From an uncultured bacterium (GTDB taxonomy: Bacteria; Actinomycetota; Coriobacteriia; Coriobacteriales; Eggerthellaceae), in NCBI GenBank assembly GCA_905214325.1, contig CAJMLT010000002.1, forward strand, positions 27,914-91,913: DNA of 64,000 bases. Direction: 5' to 3'. The first letter of the stretch is position 1. Each line of letters starts with the position of its first letter. Below are positions 53,848 to 63,757 of this stretch, piece after piece. The position numbers were made by a program, and so were the translations under genes. The notes under the pieces were generated by a model that searched no databases, was not told where the DNA came from, and saw only the letters and a list, made by a program, of their open reading frames with translations.

Positions 53848-54639
53848 ATGATGGATACCACGATAGTGAACAGAGAAGGTGTACTGAAGGACAATCGTGC
53901 CCTCACCGATCGGCTTTTCTCGATGACGATCGAGGTGCCCGATATCGCACAGGCGTTGTTGCCGGGGCAGTTCATCCATGTGCTGATCCCGGGTATGGAG
54001 GGGCACATCTTGCGTCGTCCGTTCTCCGTCTATCGATGTGATGGGAAGGCTTCGACCCTGACCGTTCTCTATCAGGTTGTCGGCTATGGAACCGAACACC
54101 TGACGCGTCTCGGGGTGGGAACGTTCCTGAATGTCCTGGGTCCTATCGGGCGTCCTTGGCGTGCGCCGGAGAACACGCATCGGGCCCTTCTCGTTTCGGG
54201 AGGAGTGGGAGCAGCCCCTCTCTACCTTCATGCGGCCGATTTGATGAAGCGGGGGGTGGATGTTGAAATGGTGATGGGTTCCCAGAGTGAATCTTCCCTC
54301 GTCTGTAGGAAGGATTATAGTAGTCTTCTCGGAACGGAGCCTTTATGTGCAACCGATGATGGTTCGTATGGTCATGCGGGCTTTTGCACTGACTTGGTGA
54401 AAAAGCGTATCGACGAAGCGCCTTTCGACTATGTGGCCTGCTGTGGCCCGGAACCCATGATGCGCATCGTGTCTTCGCTTGCCCTTGACGCCGGCATAGT
54501 CACGGAAGTCTCTCTCGAACGGAGGATGGCTTGCGGAATTGGCGCTTGCCTATCATGTGTCGTTTCCACGAAACAGGGCAACAGGCGGGCGTGTGTTGAC
54601 GGCCCGATATTCGATGCTGATGAGGTGATTTGGGAATGA
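53848..54639 (+). CDS. pyrK: Dihydroorotate dehydrogenase electron transfer subunit PyrK
   Basis: A 263-residue FAD and [2Fe-2S] subunit that passes electrons from the PyrD1B dehydrogenase to NAD+. The FAD motif RRPFSVYR, the [10 protein letters not shown] nucleotide segment and the cysteine cluster CGIGACLSC with a final Cys in RRACVDGP are visible. ATG 53848 lies one base after the carB stop; an in-frame upstream start at 53791 overlaps carB and is not used. It overlaps pyrD by four bases. Confidence 0.95.
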   Translation: MMDTTIVNREGVLKDNRALTDRLFSMTIEVPDIAQALLPGQFIHVLIPGMEGHILRRPFSVYRCDGKASTLTVLYQVVGYGTEHLTRLGVGTFLNVLGPIGRPWRAPENTHRALLVSGGVGAAPLYLHAADLMKRGVDVEMVMGSQSESSLVCRKDYSSLLGTEPLCATDDGSYGHAGFCTDLVKKRIDEAPFDYVACCGPEPMMRIVSSLALDAGIVTEVSLERRMACGIGACLSCVVSTKQGNRRACVDGPIFDADEVIWE

Positions 54640-55550
54640 GCGTTTCTCTGAACGTCAATCTCGGTGGTCTTGAAATGAAGAATCCCGTCACCACTGCTTC
54701 GGGAACGTTTGCCGCCGGTCGTGAATACAATGACTTCTTCGATATCCGCCGTTGGGGTGCGGTGACGACCAAAGGGGTTTCGCTTGGAGGTTGGGAGGGA
54801 AATCCTACACCGCGCATTGCGGAAACACCCTCCGGTATGCTCAATTCCATCGGACTTCAGAACCCCGGAGTGGCGCGCTTCATGGAACGGGATCTGTCCT
54901 GGTGGGCCGGTCGGGATGTCCCTGTTATCGTCAATGTGTCGGGTCATAGTATCGAAGAGTATGCTGCGGTCATCGAGGCTTTGGAAGTTTCTTCCGTCGT
55001 CGATGCCTATGAGATAAACATCTCCTGTCCCAATGTCGATCAGGGTGGACTCACATTCGGAACCGATCCTCGGGCTGTCACCGAAGTGGTGTCAGTGTGT
55101 CGTGCTCGGACGAATAAGCCGATGATCGTCAAACTCACCCCCAACGTGACGGATATAACCCTCATCGCCAAGACGGCTCAGGATGCCGGTGCCGATGCGA
55201 TCTCGCTTATCAATACCCTTCTCGGAATGGCTATCGATCCTTACACGAGACGCCCCCTTCTCGCCCGCGGGGTAGGGGGGCTGTCGGGCCCCGCCATCAA
55301 GCCGGTCGCCTTACGTATGGTGTGGCAGTGCGCGCAAGCTGTTACAATTCCCATTCTCGGTATGGGTGGCATCACTTCGGCAACGGATGCGATAGAATTT
55401 CTTTTGGCCGGTGCGACGGCGGTTGCCGTCGGCACGGCTAATTTTCTCAATCCCCTCACCGCTGTCGAAGTGATCGATGGTATCGAACGTTACTGCGAGG
55501 AGCAGGGTGTTGCAGCGGTAACAGAATTGATTGGAGCTTTGGAATGGTGA
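54636..55550 (+). CDS. pyrD: Dihydroorotate dehydrogenase, class 1B catalytic subunit
   Basis: A 304-residue FMN TIM-barrel enzyme that oxidises dihydroorotate to orotate. The catalytic cysteine of class 1B is in [34 protein letters not shown] and [15 protein letters not shown] are normal. It is paired with PyrK, so it forms the NAD+-dependent heterotetramer. ATG 54636 overlaps the pyrK stop (ATGA). Confidence 0.96.
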   Translation: MSVSLNVNLGGLEMKNPVTTASGTFAAGREYNDFFDIRRWGAVTTKGVSLGGWEGNPTPRIAETPSGMLNSIGLQNPGVARFMERDLSWWAGRDVPVIVNVSGHSIEEYAAVIEALEVSSVVDAYEINISCPNVDQGGLTFGTDPRAVTEVVSVCRARTNKPMIVKLTPNVTDITLIAKTAQDAGADAISLINTLLGMAIDPYTRRPLLARGVGGLSGPAIKPVALRMVWQCAQAVTIPILGMGGITSATDAIEFLLAGATAVAVGTANFLNPLTAVEVIDGIERYCEEQGVAAVTELIGALEW

Positions 55551-56263
55551 TCTCCGAATCGTTTTCACCCGATGAGCGTATCATCGTGGCGCTCGATTGT
55601 GATCGGGCGAGAGCGCTTGAATTGGCGCAGGACCTTCAGGGTCAGGCCACCTGGCTCAAGGTTGGTATGACGTTGTTCTATCAGGAGGGCCCTCGTATCG
55701 TCGAGGAATTGAAGGAAAAGGGCTTCAAGGTGTTTCTCGATCTGAAGTTCCACGATATCCCCCATCAGGTCGCGGGCGCTGCCCGGGCCGCGGCGCTTTC
55801 GGGTGCCGACATGATGACCATGCATGCTATCGGCGGTCGGGACATGATGAAAGCCGCCGTGGAGGGGGTAACCTCGGTGTGCGATGGAGCTGCTGTTCCG
55901 GTGACCTTGGGTATCACCGTTTTAACCAGTATGAGTCAGGCGGATCTCGAGGCGAGCGGCGTGCATGTGGATGTGCGTGATCAGGTGGCCTCTCTTGCCG
56001 AACAGGTTAAAGAAGCAGGCCTTTCGGGAGTTGTTGCCTCTCCTCAGGAAGCAGCTATGCTCAGGGGTATCCTCGGACCTGAAGCCTATATCGTCACACC
56101 CGGCGTCCGTCCCTCTGGTTCGTCTCTTGATGATCAGAATAGGGTTGCGACACCTAAGCAGGCTTTCGAAGCGGGAGCTTCCCATATAGTCATAGGGCGT
56201 CCGATCACCGCCAGCGATGATCCGCGTGCCGCCTTTAAGGATATAGTGAAAGGACTACTTTGA
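55544..56263 (+). CDS. pyrF: Orotidine 5'-phosphate decarboxylase
   Basis: A 239-residue TIM-barrel enzyme that makes UMP from OMP. The catalytic DLKFHDIP with the Lys/Asp pair is intact, as are VALDCD and TPGVRP. It overlaps pyrD by seven bases, and the downstream PyrE-like gene overlaps its stop by one base. Confidence 0.96.
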   Translation: MVISESFSPDERIIVALDCDRARALELAQDLQGQATWLKVGMTLFYQEGPRIVEELKEKGFKVFLDLKFHDIPHQVAGAARAAALSGADMMTMHAIGGRDMMKAAVEGVTSVCDGAAVPVTLGITVLTSMSQADLEASGVHVDVRDQVASLAEQVKEAGLSGVVASPQEAAMLRGILGPEAYIVTPGVRPSGSSLDDQNRVATPKQAFEAGASHIVIGRPITASDDPRAAFKDIVKGLL

Positions 56264-56766
56264 TGGAACGTGAAGAAATACTCGATATTCTCGAAAAGAC
56301 CCATGCGCTCACGAAAGGCTCGTTCGAAGATACCGATGGGGCGCCGACGGAATCGCATATCGAATGCATCCGTTTGCTTGAAGACCCCATCGTCACCAAC
56401 CGTTTTGCCGTCGAAGCGCTTCAAAAGCTTCCTCATGGGACGAAATTCGATGTCGTCGTCACGCCTTTCGAGCGTGGTTTGCTCTTCGGCTATTCCGTTG
56501 CCACTGCCGCTTGGGCCCGTTTCGTCTACACCGATGAGGCAGCGCTCAATCATGGTTTCGAGATTGGGAAAAACGACAAGGTGCTTATCGTCGATGATGT
56601 CTTCGACGACCCTTCGGTTCTTTGTGATCTCATCGACCTTGTGGAAAGCAAGGACGCGAAGGTTATCGGCGCTCTTTCACTTTTCGCCGTCGGTGATCTG
56701 TCCGATATCGAAGCCGATCTCTATCCTTTGGTTGAGCTTGAATCGGCGTGCTGCGCCGAGCGCTAG
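56263..56766 (+). CDS. Degenerate orotate phosphoribosyltransferase-like protein (PyrE-related)
   Basis: A 167-residue protein in the position of pyrE. The start (EEILDILEKTHALTKGSF, then EDTDGAPTESH) still follows the PyrE N-terminal layout, but the LSSGxHS motif is gone. The middle VVVTPFERGLLFGYSVAT fits the family. The PRPP loop, usually VEDVVTTGGS, reads VDDVFDDPSV (110-119), losing the phosphate-binding TTGGS. It may be inactive, or a diverged enzyme; its place at the end of a complete pyr operon suggests it is still linked to the pathway. ATG 56263 overlaps the pyrF stop (TGATG). Confidence 0.6.
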   Translation: MEREEILDILEKTHALTKGSFEDTDGAPTESHIECIRLLEDPIVTNRFAVEALQKLPHGTKFDVVVTPFERGLLFGYSVATAAWARFVYTDEAALNHGFEIGKNDKVLIVDDVFDDPSVLCDLIDLVESKDAKVIGALSLFAVGDLSDIEADLYPLVELESACCAER

Positions 56767-56775
56767 TCTCTTCTT

Positions 56776-56843
56776 TCCCTCGCCATCGAATCCTCTTCCC
56801 AGACACGTGTTTGTAGAAGGGGAGGAGATGGAGGGGTATTTTT
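56776..56843 (+). terminator. Long imperfect hairpin ending the pyr operon
   Basis: A long stem, built from CCCTC..CCATC and TCCTC..CCC on the left and GGGGAGGA, GATGG and AGGGG on the right (right arm ending near 56836), is followed by TATTTTT. It contains mismatches but is well placed to end the pyr transcript. Confidence 0.65.
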
Positions 56844-57085
56844 CCATTGGCTATTGAAAAATAGTTCTCACCGTCTTGAAAATAACCTAAAGTTTTCTTT
56901 AATCGAAACTTAAAGAGCCAGATCAAATATGTAAAATGCTTTTCAGCTCAGCCGCGGGGCCCCTGTAACGCTTATGGAAAAACCATTGATTCTCGTGTAA
57001 AGTATTATTTTATCGATTTAGAGGACATTATTGGATGTGTTTTCCGTACGGCGACGTGCGGAACGTAGGTGAGAAGGAGATTGAA
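56844..57085 (+). other. AT-rich intergenic region ahead of mihF
   Basis: Between the pyr terminator and mihF there is an AT-rich stretch with no convincing gene. TTGATT (56986-56991) with TATTTT or TTTATC near 57006-57014 gives only poor promoter spacing, so the mihF promoter is not placed with confidence. The final bases carry the AGAAGGAG of mihF. Confidence 0.3.
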
Positions 57086-57394
57086 ATGCCCGTGCCCAAG
57101 CTTACCCCCGAAGAGCGTCAGGCCGCACTTGAAAAAGCCAAAGCCGCCCGTTCTAAAAGGGCTGAAGTACGAGAGGAACTCAAGGTTGGAAAACTAACCC
57201 TCAAAGACGTTCTTGCCATGAAAGAAGATCCGGTGGTTGGACGTATGAAGGTTTCCGCCCTCATCGAGACACTTCCCGGATACGGCAAAGCTAAAGCTGA
57301 AAAGGTTATGAAGGAGCTCGAAATCGCCGAATCCCGTCGTTTGCGAGGTCTTGGAGATCGCCAGCAGGCCGCGTTGCTGGAGCGTCTCGGCTAA
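57086..57394 (+). CDS. mihF: Integration host factor, actinobacterial type (mIHF)
   Basis: A 102-residue DNA-binding protein of the actinobacterial mIHF family, which is unrelated to HU/IHF and condenses DNA through a helix-two-turn-helix core. The core MKVSALIETLPGYGKAKAEK and KELEIAESRRLRGLG are diagnostic, with the basic N-terminal helix ahead. ATG 57086 follows AGAAGGAG; ATG 57035 is unsupported. gmk begins three bases after its stop, the usual mihF-gmk-rpoZ order of this phylum. Confidence 0.93.
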   Translation: MPVPKLTPEERQAALEKAKAARSKRAEVREELKVGKLTLKDVLAMKEDPVVGRMKVSALIETLPGYGKAKAEKVMKELEIAESRRLRGLGDRQQAALLERLG

Positions 57395-57397
57395 CCC

Positions 57398-57961
57398 ATG
57401 CGTAAAGGCAATCTATTCGTTATTTCAGGGCCATCAGGTGCCGGTAAAGGTACCCTGGTGGCCTGTCTCTTGCGAGAGGTTCCCGATACGTGGGTGTCCG
57501 TTTCTGCCACGACTCGATCTCCCCGTCCTCACGAGAAGGATGGGGTTGATTACGTCTTCCTGACGGAAGAGGAGTTTGCCACCTTGGTCGAGCAGGGCGG
57601 CTTTCTCGAGTGGGCAGAAGTGCATGGGTACCATTACGGGACTTTGAGAAAACGCGTTGAGGAACATATCGCTTCCGGTCAGCAGGTCATCTTGGAAATC
57701 GATGTGCAAGGAGCCGATCAGGTTCGTTGTGTCATGCCCGATGCCCACTTCATCTTCATAGAACCCCCCTCCCTTGAAGAACTCGAACGGCGTCTGCGTG
57801 GTCGTGCCACCGAATCGGAAGATGTGATTATCAAAAGATTGGAAACGGCCAAGCTGGAGCTTTTGCGAAAAAAGGAGTATGATATACAGCTTGTAAACGA
57901 CGAAATACCAAAAGCAGCTCAGAAGCTGATTTCATTCGTCAATTCGTGTGCCGACAGGTAA
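57398..57961 (+). CDS. gmk: Guanylate kinase
   Basis: A 187-residue P-loop kinase for GMP to GDP. The Walker A motif ISGPSGAGKGTLV, the GMP-binding SATTRSPRPHEKDGVDYVF and EIDVQGADQV are typical. It follows mihF by three bases. The ribosome site is weak, so translation may depend on coupling with mihF. Confidence 0.96.
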   Translation: MRKGNLFVISGPSGAGKGTLVACLLREVPDTWVSVSATTRSPRPHEKDGVDYVFLTEEEFATLVEQGGFLEWAEVHGYHYGTLRKRVEEHIASGQQVILEIDVQGADQVRCVMPDAHFIFIEPPSLEELERRLRGRATESEDVIIKRLETAKLELLRKKEYDIQLVNDEIPKAAQKLISFVNSCADR

Positions 57962-57975
57962 GAAGGAACTGTTCA

Positions 57976-58236
57976 ATGAGTATTATCGAACCTAAAATTG
58001 ATGTGTTGCTCGAGAAAACCGACAACGATCGCTTTCTCCTCTGTGCACTCGCTTCGAAGCGAGCTCAGGATATCAACGAGATGATGCATGGTCAGCGTAG
58101 TCGCGCCATCCAGCTTCAGACCGCCGTCGATATCGCGCGTGCCGCCCATCGTCGTCCCTTGAGCTTGGCTTTTGATGAGATCGCGAAGGGTGATGTTTCC
58201 TATAGCCCTGACACCATCGATATTCACAATCACTAA
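57976..58236 (+). CDS. rpoZ: DNA-directed RNA polymerase omega subunit
   Basis: An 86-residue omega subunit that helps assemble RNA polymerase. The segment FLLCALASKRAQDINEMM and a later AFDEIAKGDVSY are typical. ATG 57976 follows AAGAAGGAAC. It sits between gmk and thiI. Confidence 0.93.
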   Translation: MSIIEPKIDVLLEKTDNDRFLLCALASKRAQDINEMMHGQRSRAIQLQTAVDIARAAHRRPLSLAFDEIAKGDVSYSPDTIDIHNH

Positions 58237-58263
58237 GCAGTCGGACGAACCGGGAAAGATGCC

Positions 58264-59508
58264 ATGCTCCTTCAGCGTGTTTGCCTTGTCCATTATCATG
58301 AGATCGGCCTGAAAGGTCGAAATCGCAGTTATTTCGAAAAGCGTCTTGTAGGAAATCTCAAGGCGCTTTTGCATGATCAGCCTATCGCTTCGATAAAGCG
58401 CATATCGGGTAGGCTGTGTATCGTCCTGTCCGAAGGACTTGGATACGAGGATGCTTGCGCCCTCGCGGATCGCGTTGCCGGTGTTCCCGGGGTTGCTCGT
58501 GTTTCCTGTGGTTACAAATGTGCGCAAACGCTCGAAGCCATGTACGACACGGCGGTGAGGGCGCTTGGCGATGTGCCTTCGTTCGAAACCTTCAAGGTGG
58601 CCGCTCGGCGCAATCATACCGATTTCGAAGTCGATTCGATGCAGCTCAATCAACTCGTCGGCGCCTGCTTGTGTCGGGCTTTTCCCGAAAAAACCGTCAA
58701 GATGAAGGATCCCGATGTCGAGGTTCGGGTGGAGGTCATCGAAGGCTCCGCTTATGTCTACGCCCATAGTCTCGTGGGTATCGGAGGGTTGCCGGTCGGC
58801 AGCTCCGGGAAAGCGGTTTGTCTGATGTCTTCGGGTATCGATTCGCCGGTTGCCTGCTGGCGTATCGCACGACGCGGTGCCGTTTGTGTCGGGGTTCATT
58901 TTTCAGGACGTCCCGAAACGGTCGACACGAGCGAATACCTTGTTGATGATATCGCCCATGTTCTCGAGCGGACGGGGTGCTTCGCCCGCCTTTATGTGGC
59001 TCCCATCGGCTCATATCAACGCGATATCGCAAGTTTGGTTCCCCCGGCATTGAGAATCATCATGTATCGTCGCTTCATGTATCGTATCGCCGAGCGCATC
59101 GCCCTCATGGAGGGTGCGAAGGCCTTGGTGACCGGGGAGAGCTTGGGGCAGGTTGCTTCCCAGACCATAGATAATATCCTCGTCACCAATGATTCGGTCG
59201 ACCTTCCCGTTTTCCGCCCGCTCATCGGTTCGGATAAGATCGACATCATCAACGAAGCGCAACGGTTGGGTACGTTCGAAATATCTTCGCAGGATGCACC
59301 CGATTGCTGCACGCTGTTCATGCCCCGCAGTCCGGAAACCCATGCGCGTCTCGATAGGGTACTCGCAATCGAGGCCGATCTTCCTTTTGATCGCTGGGTG
59401 GATGAAGTACTTGCCTCTCTTGAAATTCACGATTATGTTTGCCCTTCCTATAAGAGGCCACGGCGGCAGGTTGCCGATGCCGACGCTGCTTCTCGGAATG
59501 TGCTCTAG
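58264..59508 (+). CDS. thiI: tRNA 4-thiouridine synthetase / thiamine thiazole sulfurtransferase ThiI
   Basis: A 414-residue enzyme with an N-terminal ferredoxin-like region, THUMP domain (to about 165) and PP-loop ATPase domain with SSGIDSPVA. It adds sulfur to uridine 8 of tRNA. There is no C-terminal rhodanese domain, as in many Gram-positives, so another sulfur donor must act. The conserved CT pair is seen as PDCCTLFMP. ATG 58264 follows GGGAAAG. Confidence 0.93.
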   Translation: MLLQRVCLVHYHEIGLKGRNRSYFEKRLVGNLKALLHDQPIASIKRISGRLCIVLSEGLGYEDACALADRVAGVPGVARVSCGYKCAQTLEAMYDTAVRALGDVPSFETFKVAARRNHTDFEVDSMQLNQLVGACLCRAFPEKTVKMKDPDVEVRVEVIEGSAYVYAHSLVGIGGLPVGSSGKAVCLMSSGIDSPVACWRIARRGAVCVGVHFSGRPETVDTSEYLVDDIAHVLERTGCFARLYVAPIGSYQRDIASLVPPALRIIMYRRFMYRIAERIALMEGAKALVTGESLGQVASQTIDNILVTNDSVDLPVFRPLIGSDKIDIINEAQRLGTFEISSQDAPDCCTLFMPRSPETHARLDRVLAIEADLPFDRWVDEVLASLEIHDYVCPSYKRPRRQVADADAASRNVL

Positions 59509-59606
59509 CACGCTTTTTTCCCTGAGATAAGCAAGGTGAGGCCCTTGTGCTTCATATGGTTGTCTCCATTGGTGGAATTGTTCTTACGGGAAATCTTTCA
59601 TATCCT

Positions 59607-59619
59607 TTTCAAATTGAAA
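59607..59619. promoter_or_regulatory. Perfect palindrome upstream of comEA
   Basis: TTTCAA-A-TTGAAA is a perfect 6+1+6 inverted repeat, 41 bases ahead of the comEA start. It could be an operator, but no regulator is known here. The 150-base thiI-comEA gap otherwise holds an imperfect hairpin near 59528. Confidence 0.3.
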
Positions 59620-59659
59620 TAAGATCCGATCACTATCCTGCTTGACAGGAGGTGATCGC

Positions 59660-60325
59660 GTGTCGTTTATCGAGGATTCGCAGACGATCAGGACAAAACT
59701 GCATCTGTCCAAAGTTACTATGCCCACCCTCGTGGGACTTGCACTCGTTGTGGTGGCCGTTCTTTTCATTCTCTTCCAAGGTCTTTGGGGGCTTTTCTCC
59801 GGTTCGGGTTTTCAGGTGCCTGAATCTCAGACATCCGAAGCTGTTTCCATCGAAGAGCGGGATGAACAGGCGGCAACCGAAGCGGCGCAGGTGAAGATGG
59901 TTTTCGTGCATGTTGTCGGAGAGGTCAACACTCCGGGTGTGTATGAGCTGCCCGAAGGATCACGGGTGAACGAGGCTATCGTGGCGGCTGGCGGCCTCAG
60001 AGAAGGTGCCTCCATGCAGAGCGTCAATCTAGCACGGGTGCTCATCGACGGGGAACAGATAAATGTTGCCTCCCTCGATGGTGCTGCGGGAGCAACTTCC
60101 GTTGTGGGAGTGGAGAGCGGTGCTACTTCGGCATCACTTGTCAACATCAATACCGCCGGAGTTGAAGAGCTATCCACTTTGTCGGGAATAGGACAGGCGA
60201 CCGCGCAGAAGATCATCGCCGACAGACAGAGTAAGGGAAGCTTCAAGACAAAAGAAGATCTTATGCGTGTTTCCGGTATCGGAGAGAAGAAATTCGAATC
60301 CATTCGGGATTTCATCACCTTATGA
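59660..60325 (+). CDS. comEA: Competence protein ComEA, DNA-binding receptor
   Basis: A 221-residue envelope protein with one membrane helix (about 23-45), a linker, an SLBB-like domain (FVHVVGEVNTPGVYELPEG) and a C-terminal helix-hairpin-helix domain (VNINTAGVEELSTLSGIG, KIIADRQSKGSF). ComEA binds double-stranded DNA outside the membrane and hands it to ComEC. GTG 59660 has a perfect AGGAGGTGAT, preferred over the in-frame TTG 59642. It overlaps comEC by four bases. Confidence 0.93.
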   Translation: MSFIEDSQTIRTKLHLSKVTMPTLVGLALVVVAVLFILFQGLWGLFSGSGFQVPESQTSEAVSIEERDEQAATEAAQVKMVFVHVVGEVNTPGVYELPEGSRVNEAIVAAGGLREGASMQSVNLARVLIDGEQINVASLDGAAGATSVVGVESGATSASLVNINTAGVEELSTLSGIGQATAQKIIADRQSKGSFKTKEDLMRVSGIGEKKFESIRDFITL

Positions 60326-62649
60326 TGCAGTCACCTTCGCTTCGACCGCGACCTACTCTTCCTCTCCTTTTCCTCGGTGCGCTTTCTTTGTGGATCGGTA
60401 TCATCGTGGTGCTGCCCTCTGCATTTTCCTGGTCTTTCATGATTCGTGTCGCTCTTATCGTCGTGGTGTCCTGTTGGGGGGTCGGTTTCGTTTTCCTCGT
60501 CGGTACTTGTCGGGGGTTTCGTCTTCCGCTTCTCGTTATATTCACGGGTCTTCTTTTGGGGTTGGGGCTTTCCTGTCTGAGTTCCCTTCAGACCGACGAA
60601 GCTCGGCGGGCGGGGCTCACGCAGGGGGGAGGGGAATGCGAATTCACCCTTCTGGAAGACGCCCGTCTCACTTCGATGGGGAATTCTGATGCAACCGCAC
60701 ACGTCACGCTCGACTCGGGCAAGGTGGTGACGGTGCGTGTTTTCCTGCCCGAAGGAAGTGATCTATCGTATGGTGACCGTTTTCTGTCGGGCGTTTCCTT
60801 CAAGGCGTCTTCCGATGAAGCCACGGGATATTACAATCAGAAGGGGATCGCCCTATCCTGTACGGCGCACAGGATAGAAATGATTCCCGACTCTTCACCT
60901 CTTTCCCTCATAGGTTCCTTGCGCAAAGAGGCCCTATCCGTTTTAGGGGGTGGATCCAGTGATGCAGCGGTGTTTCTCAAAGCCATCTTATTCGGAGCAA
61001 GGGGGGAGCTCTACCAAAGCGATCTTTATCAGGAGGTGAAGGTCGTCGGTTTGGCGCACCTCGTTGCCGTTTCCGGTGCGCATCTCGTCATTGTCTTGGC
61101 GTTCGTTTCCAAGATGTTGGACATCCTGAGAATTCCCCGCAGAATAGGCGTTGTGGTACAGGTTGCCTTTCTTTGCGCGTATCTTGTTTTGGTCGGTATG
61201 CCTATATCGTGTCTGAGGGCTTCGTGTATGGCGGGCGCTTCCTTGCTTGCCTTTATGGCACGACGACGTTCTTCGGCGCTTTCGGCGCTCGGACTCGTTA
61301 TTATCGTTTTTCTCGCCGGAGATCCCACGCTCGCTTATTCGGTGTCGTTCTCTCTTTCGGCGATGGCGACTTTGGGAATTTTGTTGTTCATGCCCTTGCT
61401 GATGAACTGGTTCGATTGTATTCCGCTTCACATTCCCCGTTGGATAACGGAATCCTTCGCCATGACGCTTGCTGCTACGATCCCCACCTTTCCCATCAGT
61501 GTTTCTCTGTTTTCCCAATACTCCCTCATTGCTCCTTTCGCCAATTGTATCGCGACTCCTTTTCTCAGCTTTCTTCTCGTTGCAGGGGTTATCGCCGTGC
61601 TTCTTCAAATGGTGATCGGCTGTCCCTTCCTCGTCGATATATGTCTGGGCGTTGCAGGTGTATTTTGCGAAATGATGGGTCAGCTGAGTCTCGTTCCCCA
61701 TGCGAGTATTCCCCTTCAACAGGATCTCTTCGTTGGAGTCGTCGTGTTAGGATGCTCGGCTACGGCTCTGTGGCTTTTGTGGCCTCGCCCCGCTAAGAAG
61801 AATCTTTGCATCCTGGGCGGGATCGTCGTTGCCGTACTTCTTGTTTTTTCGCTCGTTCGTATCGAAAACGATACCGAAGTGGTCATGCTTGACGTCGGGC
61901 AAGGCGATGCTTTTCTCGTTCGTAGTGAAGGGGCAACGCTTCTCATGGACACCGGTAATCGCCCATCTGATCTTCTTGCTGCTTTGGCTTCATGCCATGT
62001 GACGGATATCGATGCGATTATGATCTCGCATGCCGATGATGATCACTGCGGGTCACTGCGCGAGCTCAAAGGCATCGTAGGGGTCGATAAGCTTATCATG
62101 GCGCGGGGCATGCAGGAAGTTGATAGCGTTAAATCACGCTCCTTGATCGATGATGCGATATATCTTGTCGGAGAAGAGAACTGCGTCTTCATCGAGGCCG
62201 GTACCACCGTTCATGTGGGAGCCTGTGATCTCGATATTATCGCTCCTGCTTCATTTACCGATAACGGGGAGAACGCAGATAGTATATGTGCACTCCTTTC
62301 GACCGATCTCGATGGAGACGGAATGACGGAATGGAAAACCTTTTTCTGCGGAGATGCCGAATGCGAGCAGATACATGCTTTGATAGAGAAAGGGTCTCTC
62401 GATGATGTCGACGTCCTCAAGGTGGGGCATCATGGCTCTAAAGCTTCTCTTGACGAGGAGACCCTTTCGGTCCTCAAGCCGGAGGTTGCCCTTGTTTCCG
62501 TTGGTGCCGGTAACCGTTACGGTCATCCCGCCGAAAGCGTCTTGTCTCTTTTGGGTGAGCGGGGTACTCATGTTGCACGGAGTGATGAGATGGGTAGCGT
62601 CGTATGTAATTTTACCGACCGAAAGATAGAAGTATCGTCTTTAGGTTAG
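60322..62649 (+). CDS. comEC: DNA internalisation/competence protein ComEC/Rec2
   Basis: A 775-residue membrane channel for single-stranded DNA uptake. A first helix cluster and OB-like region are followed by the competence domain (HLVAVSGAHLVIVLAF) with many helices. A metallo-beta-lactamase-like domain follows from about 520 (DVGQGDAFLV, SHADDDHCGSL, KVGHHGSK). All three domains are complete. It starts four bases inside comEA. holA begins 12 bases after its stop, a common order. Confidence 0.94.
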   Translation: MMQSPSLRPRPTLPLLFLGALSLWIGIIVVLPSAFSWSFMIRVALIVVVSCWGVGFVFLVGTCRGFRLPLLVIFTGLLLGLGLSCLSSLQTDEARRAGLTQGGGECEFTLLEDARLTSMGNSDATAHVTLDSGKVVTVRVFLPEGSDLSYGDRFLSGVSFKASSDEATGYYNQKGIALSCTAHRIEMIPDSSPLSLIGSLRKEALSVLGGGSSDAAVFLKAILFGARGELYQSDLYQEVKVVGLAHLVAVSGAHLVIVLAFVSKMLDILRIPRRIGVVVQVAFLCAYLVLVGMPISCLRASCMAGASLLAFMARRRSSALSALGLVIIVFLAGDPTLAYSVSFSLSAMATLGILLFMPLLMNWFDCIPLHIPRWITESFAMTLAATIPTFPISVSLFSQYSLIAPFANCIATPFLSFLLVAGVIAVLLQMVIGCPFLVDICLGVAGVFCEMMGQLSLVPHASIPLQQDLFVGVVVLGCSATALWLLWPRPAKKNLCILGGIVVAVLLVFSLVRIENDTEVVMLDVGQGDAFLVRSEGATLLMDTGNRPSDLLAALASCHVTDIDAIMISHADDDHCGSLRELKGIVGVDKLIMARGMQEVDSVKSRSLIDDAIYLVGEENCVFIEAGTTVHVGACDLDIIAPASFTDNGENADSICALLSTDLDGDGMTEWKTFFCGDAECEQIHALIEKGSLDDVDVLKVGHHGSKASLDEETLSVLKPEVALVSVGAGNRYGHPAESVLSLLGERGTHVARSDEMGSVVCNFTDRKIEVSSLG

Positions 62650-62661
62650 AATTTTCCTACT

Positions 62662-63633
62662 ATGGAATCCAAGAAACAACAATCGTCACTTCTTCCCGTT
62701 TATCTCGTTTCAGGCGAAGACGAACTTAAGCGGGAAACGGTCGTCAAGCGCCTTCATCAGCGCCTTGAGCAGTTCGGTGATCTCTCTTTCAATTCCGATT
62801 TCTTTCAAGGTGAAACGGCTGCGGGATCGGATATAGTGTCCGCCGCGAACACCTTGCCCTTTGCAAGTGAGGTCCGTCTCGTTCAGGTGAATAATACTGA
62901 AAAGCTGAAGAAGGCCGACAGTGCGGCTATCGTCGAATATCTGAAAAACCCCGCACCGACTACCGTTCTCGCTCTTGTTGCGCAGAAAACTCCTAAGAAT
63001 TCCGTACTCTATAAGACGGTAGTAGGAATCAGTAAGACGGCCTTTATCGACTGCGCTCCGTTTGCACGGAAAGATCTCAATGGTGCCGTTCGTTCTATGG
63101 CTCTTTCGCATGGAGTCACGTTCACCCAGGGTGCTGCGTCTGCCTTGATCGATCTTGTTGGAAGCAATACGGTTGCTCTCGATGGAAATATAAAGAAAAT
63201 CGCTTTGGGGCATCGCGGTAACGATGCCGTGAATGAAAGCGAGGTTCTCTCGCTCGTGGCGCGTACGACCGAAATCAAGCCGTGGGAATTCGTCGATGCG
63301 TTTTCGGCACGGAATCTTTCCCGCTGTATCTATCTTCTGCATCGTATGGAAAGCGTATCGCCGTATGCGCTGCTAGCTATGTGTGTAACCCGTATCCGTG
63401 AGCTCATATCGGCTAAGGCGCTTGCGACAAGAGGGGAGTCGGCTCGGTTGGCCGGTATACTCAAGATGCCCGATTGGCGCGTGAAGAATCATCAGCTTTG
63501 GGCACGTTCCTTTTCAGCCGCCGAGTTGCGCGATGGACTTGCCCGGGCGCGCGATGTGGAGAAAGCCATGAAAAGCGGGGAGGAGCCTCACGCGGCCTTT
63601 ATCGACTGGATGATAGCTGTTCTTTCGCGATGA
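62662..63633 (+). CDS. holA: DNA polymerase III delta subunit
   Basis: A 323-residue clamp-loader subunit. The N-terminal YLVSGEDELKRETVV, the TVLALVAQKTPKNSVLYK segment and the C-terminal helix KNHQLWARSFS are typical. HolA opens the sliding clamp in the clamp loader. It follows comEC and precedes a bidirectional terminator. Confidence 0.93.
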   Translation: MESKKQQSSLLPVYLVSGEDELKRETVVKRLHQRLEQFGDLSFNSDFFQGETAAGSDIVSAANTLPFASEVRLVQVNNTEKLKKADSAAIVEYLKNPAPTTVLALVAQKTPKNSVLYKTVVGISKTAFIDCAPFARKDLNGAVRSMALSHGVTFTQGAASALIDLVGSNTVALDGNIKKIALGHRGNDAVNESEVLSLVARTTEIKPWEFVDAFSARNLSRCIYLLHRMESVSPYALLAMCVTRIRELISAKALATRGESARLAGILKMPDWRVKNHQLWARSFSAAELRDGLARARDVEKAMKSGEEPHAAFIDWMIAVLSR

Positions 63634-63757
63634 TCCACGGCTTTCCCGATAGCTGAAATGTTGGGGAAGTGTATCGGTGAGTGGGTTTGAAATGTTTTTG
63701 TTCGATGGCCTTCCGAGGCCTTTGAATGAAGCGGAAGAATTGTAATTGAAGCCACAA

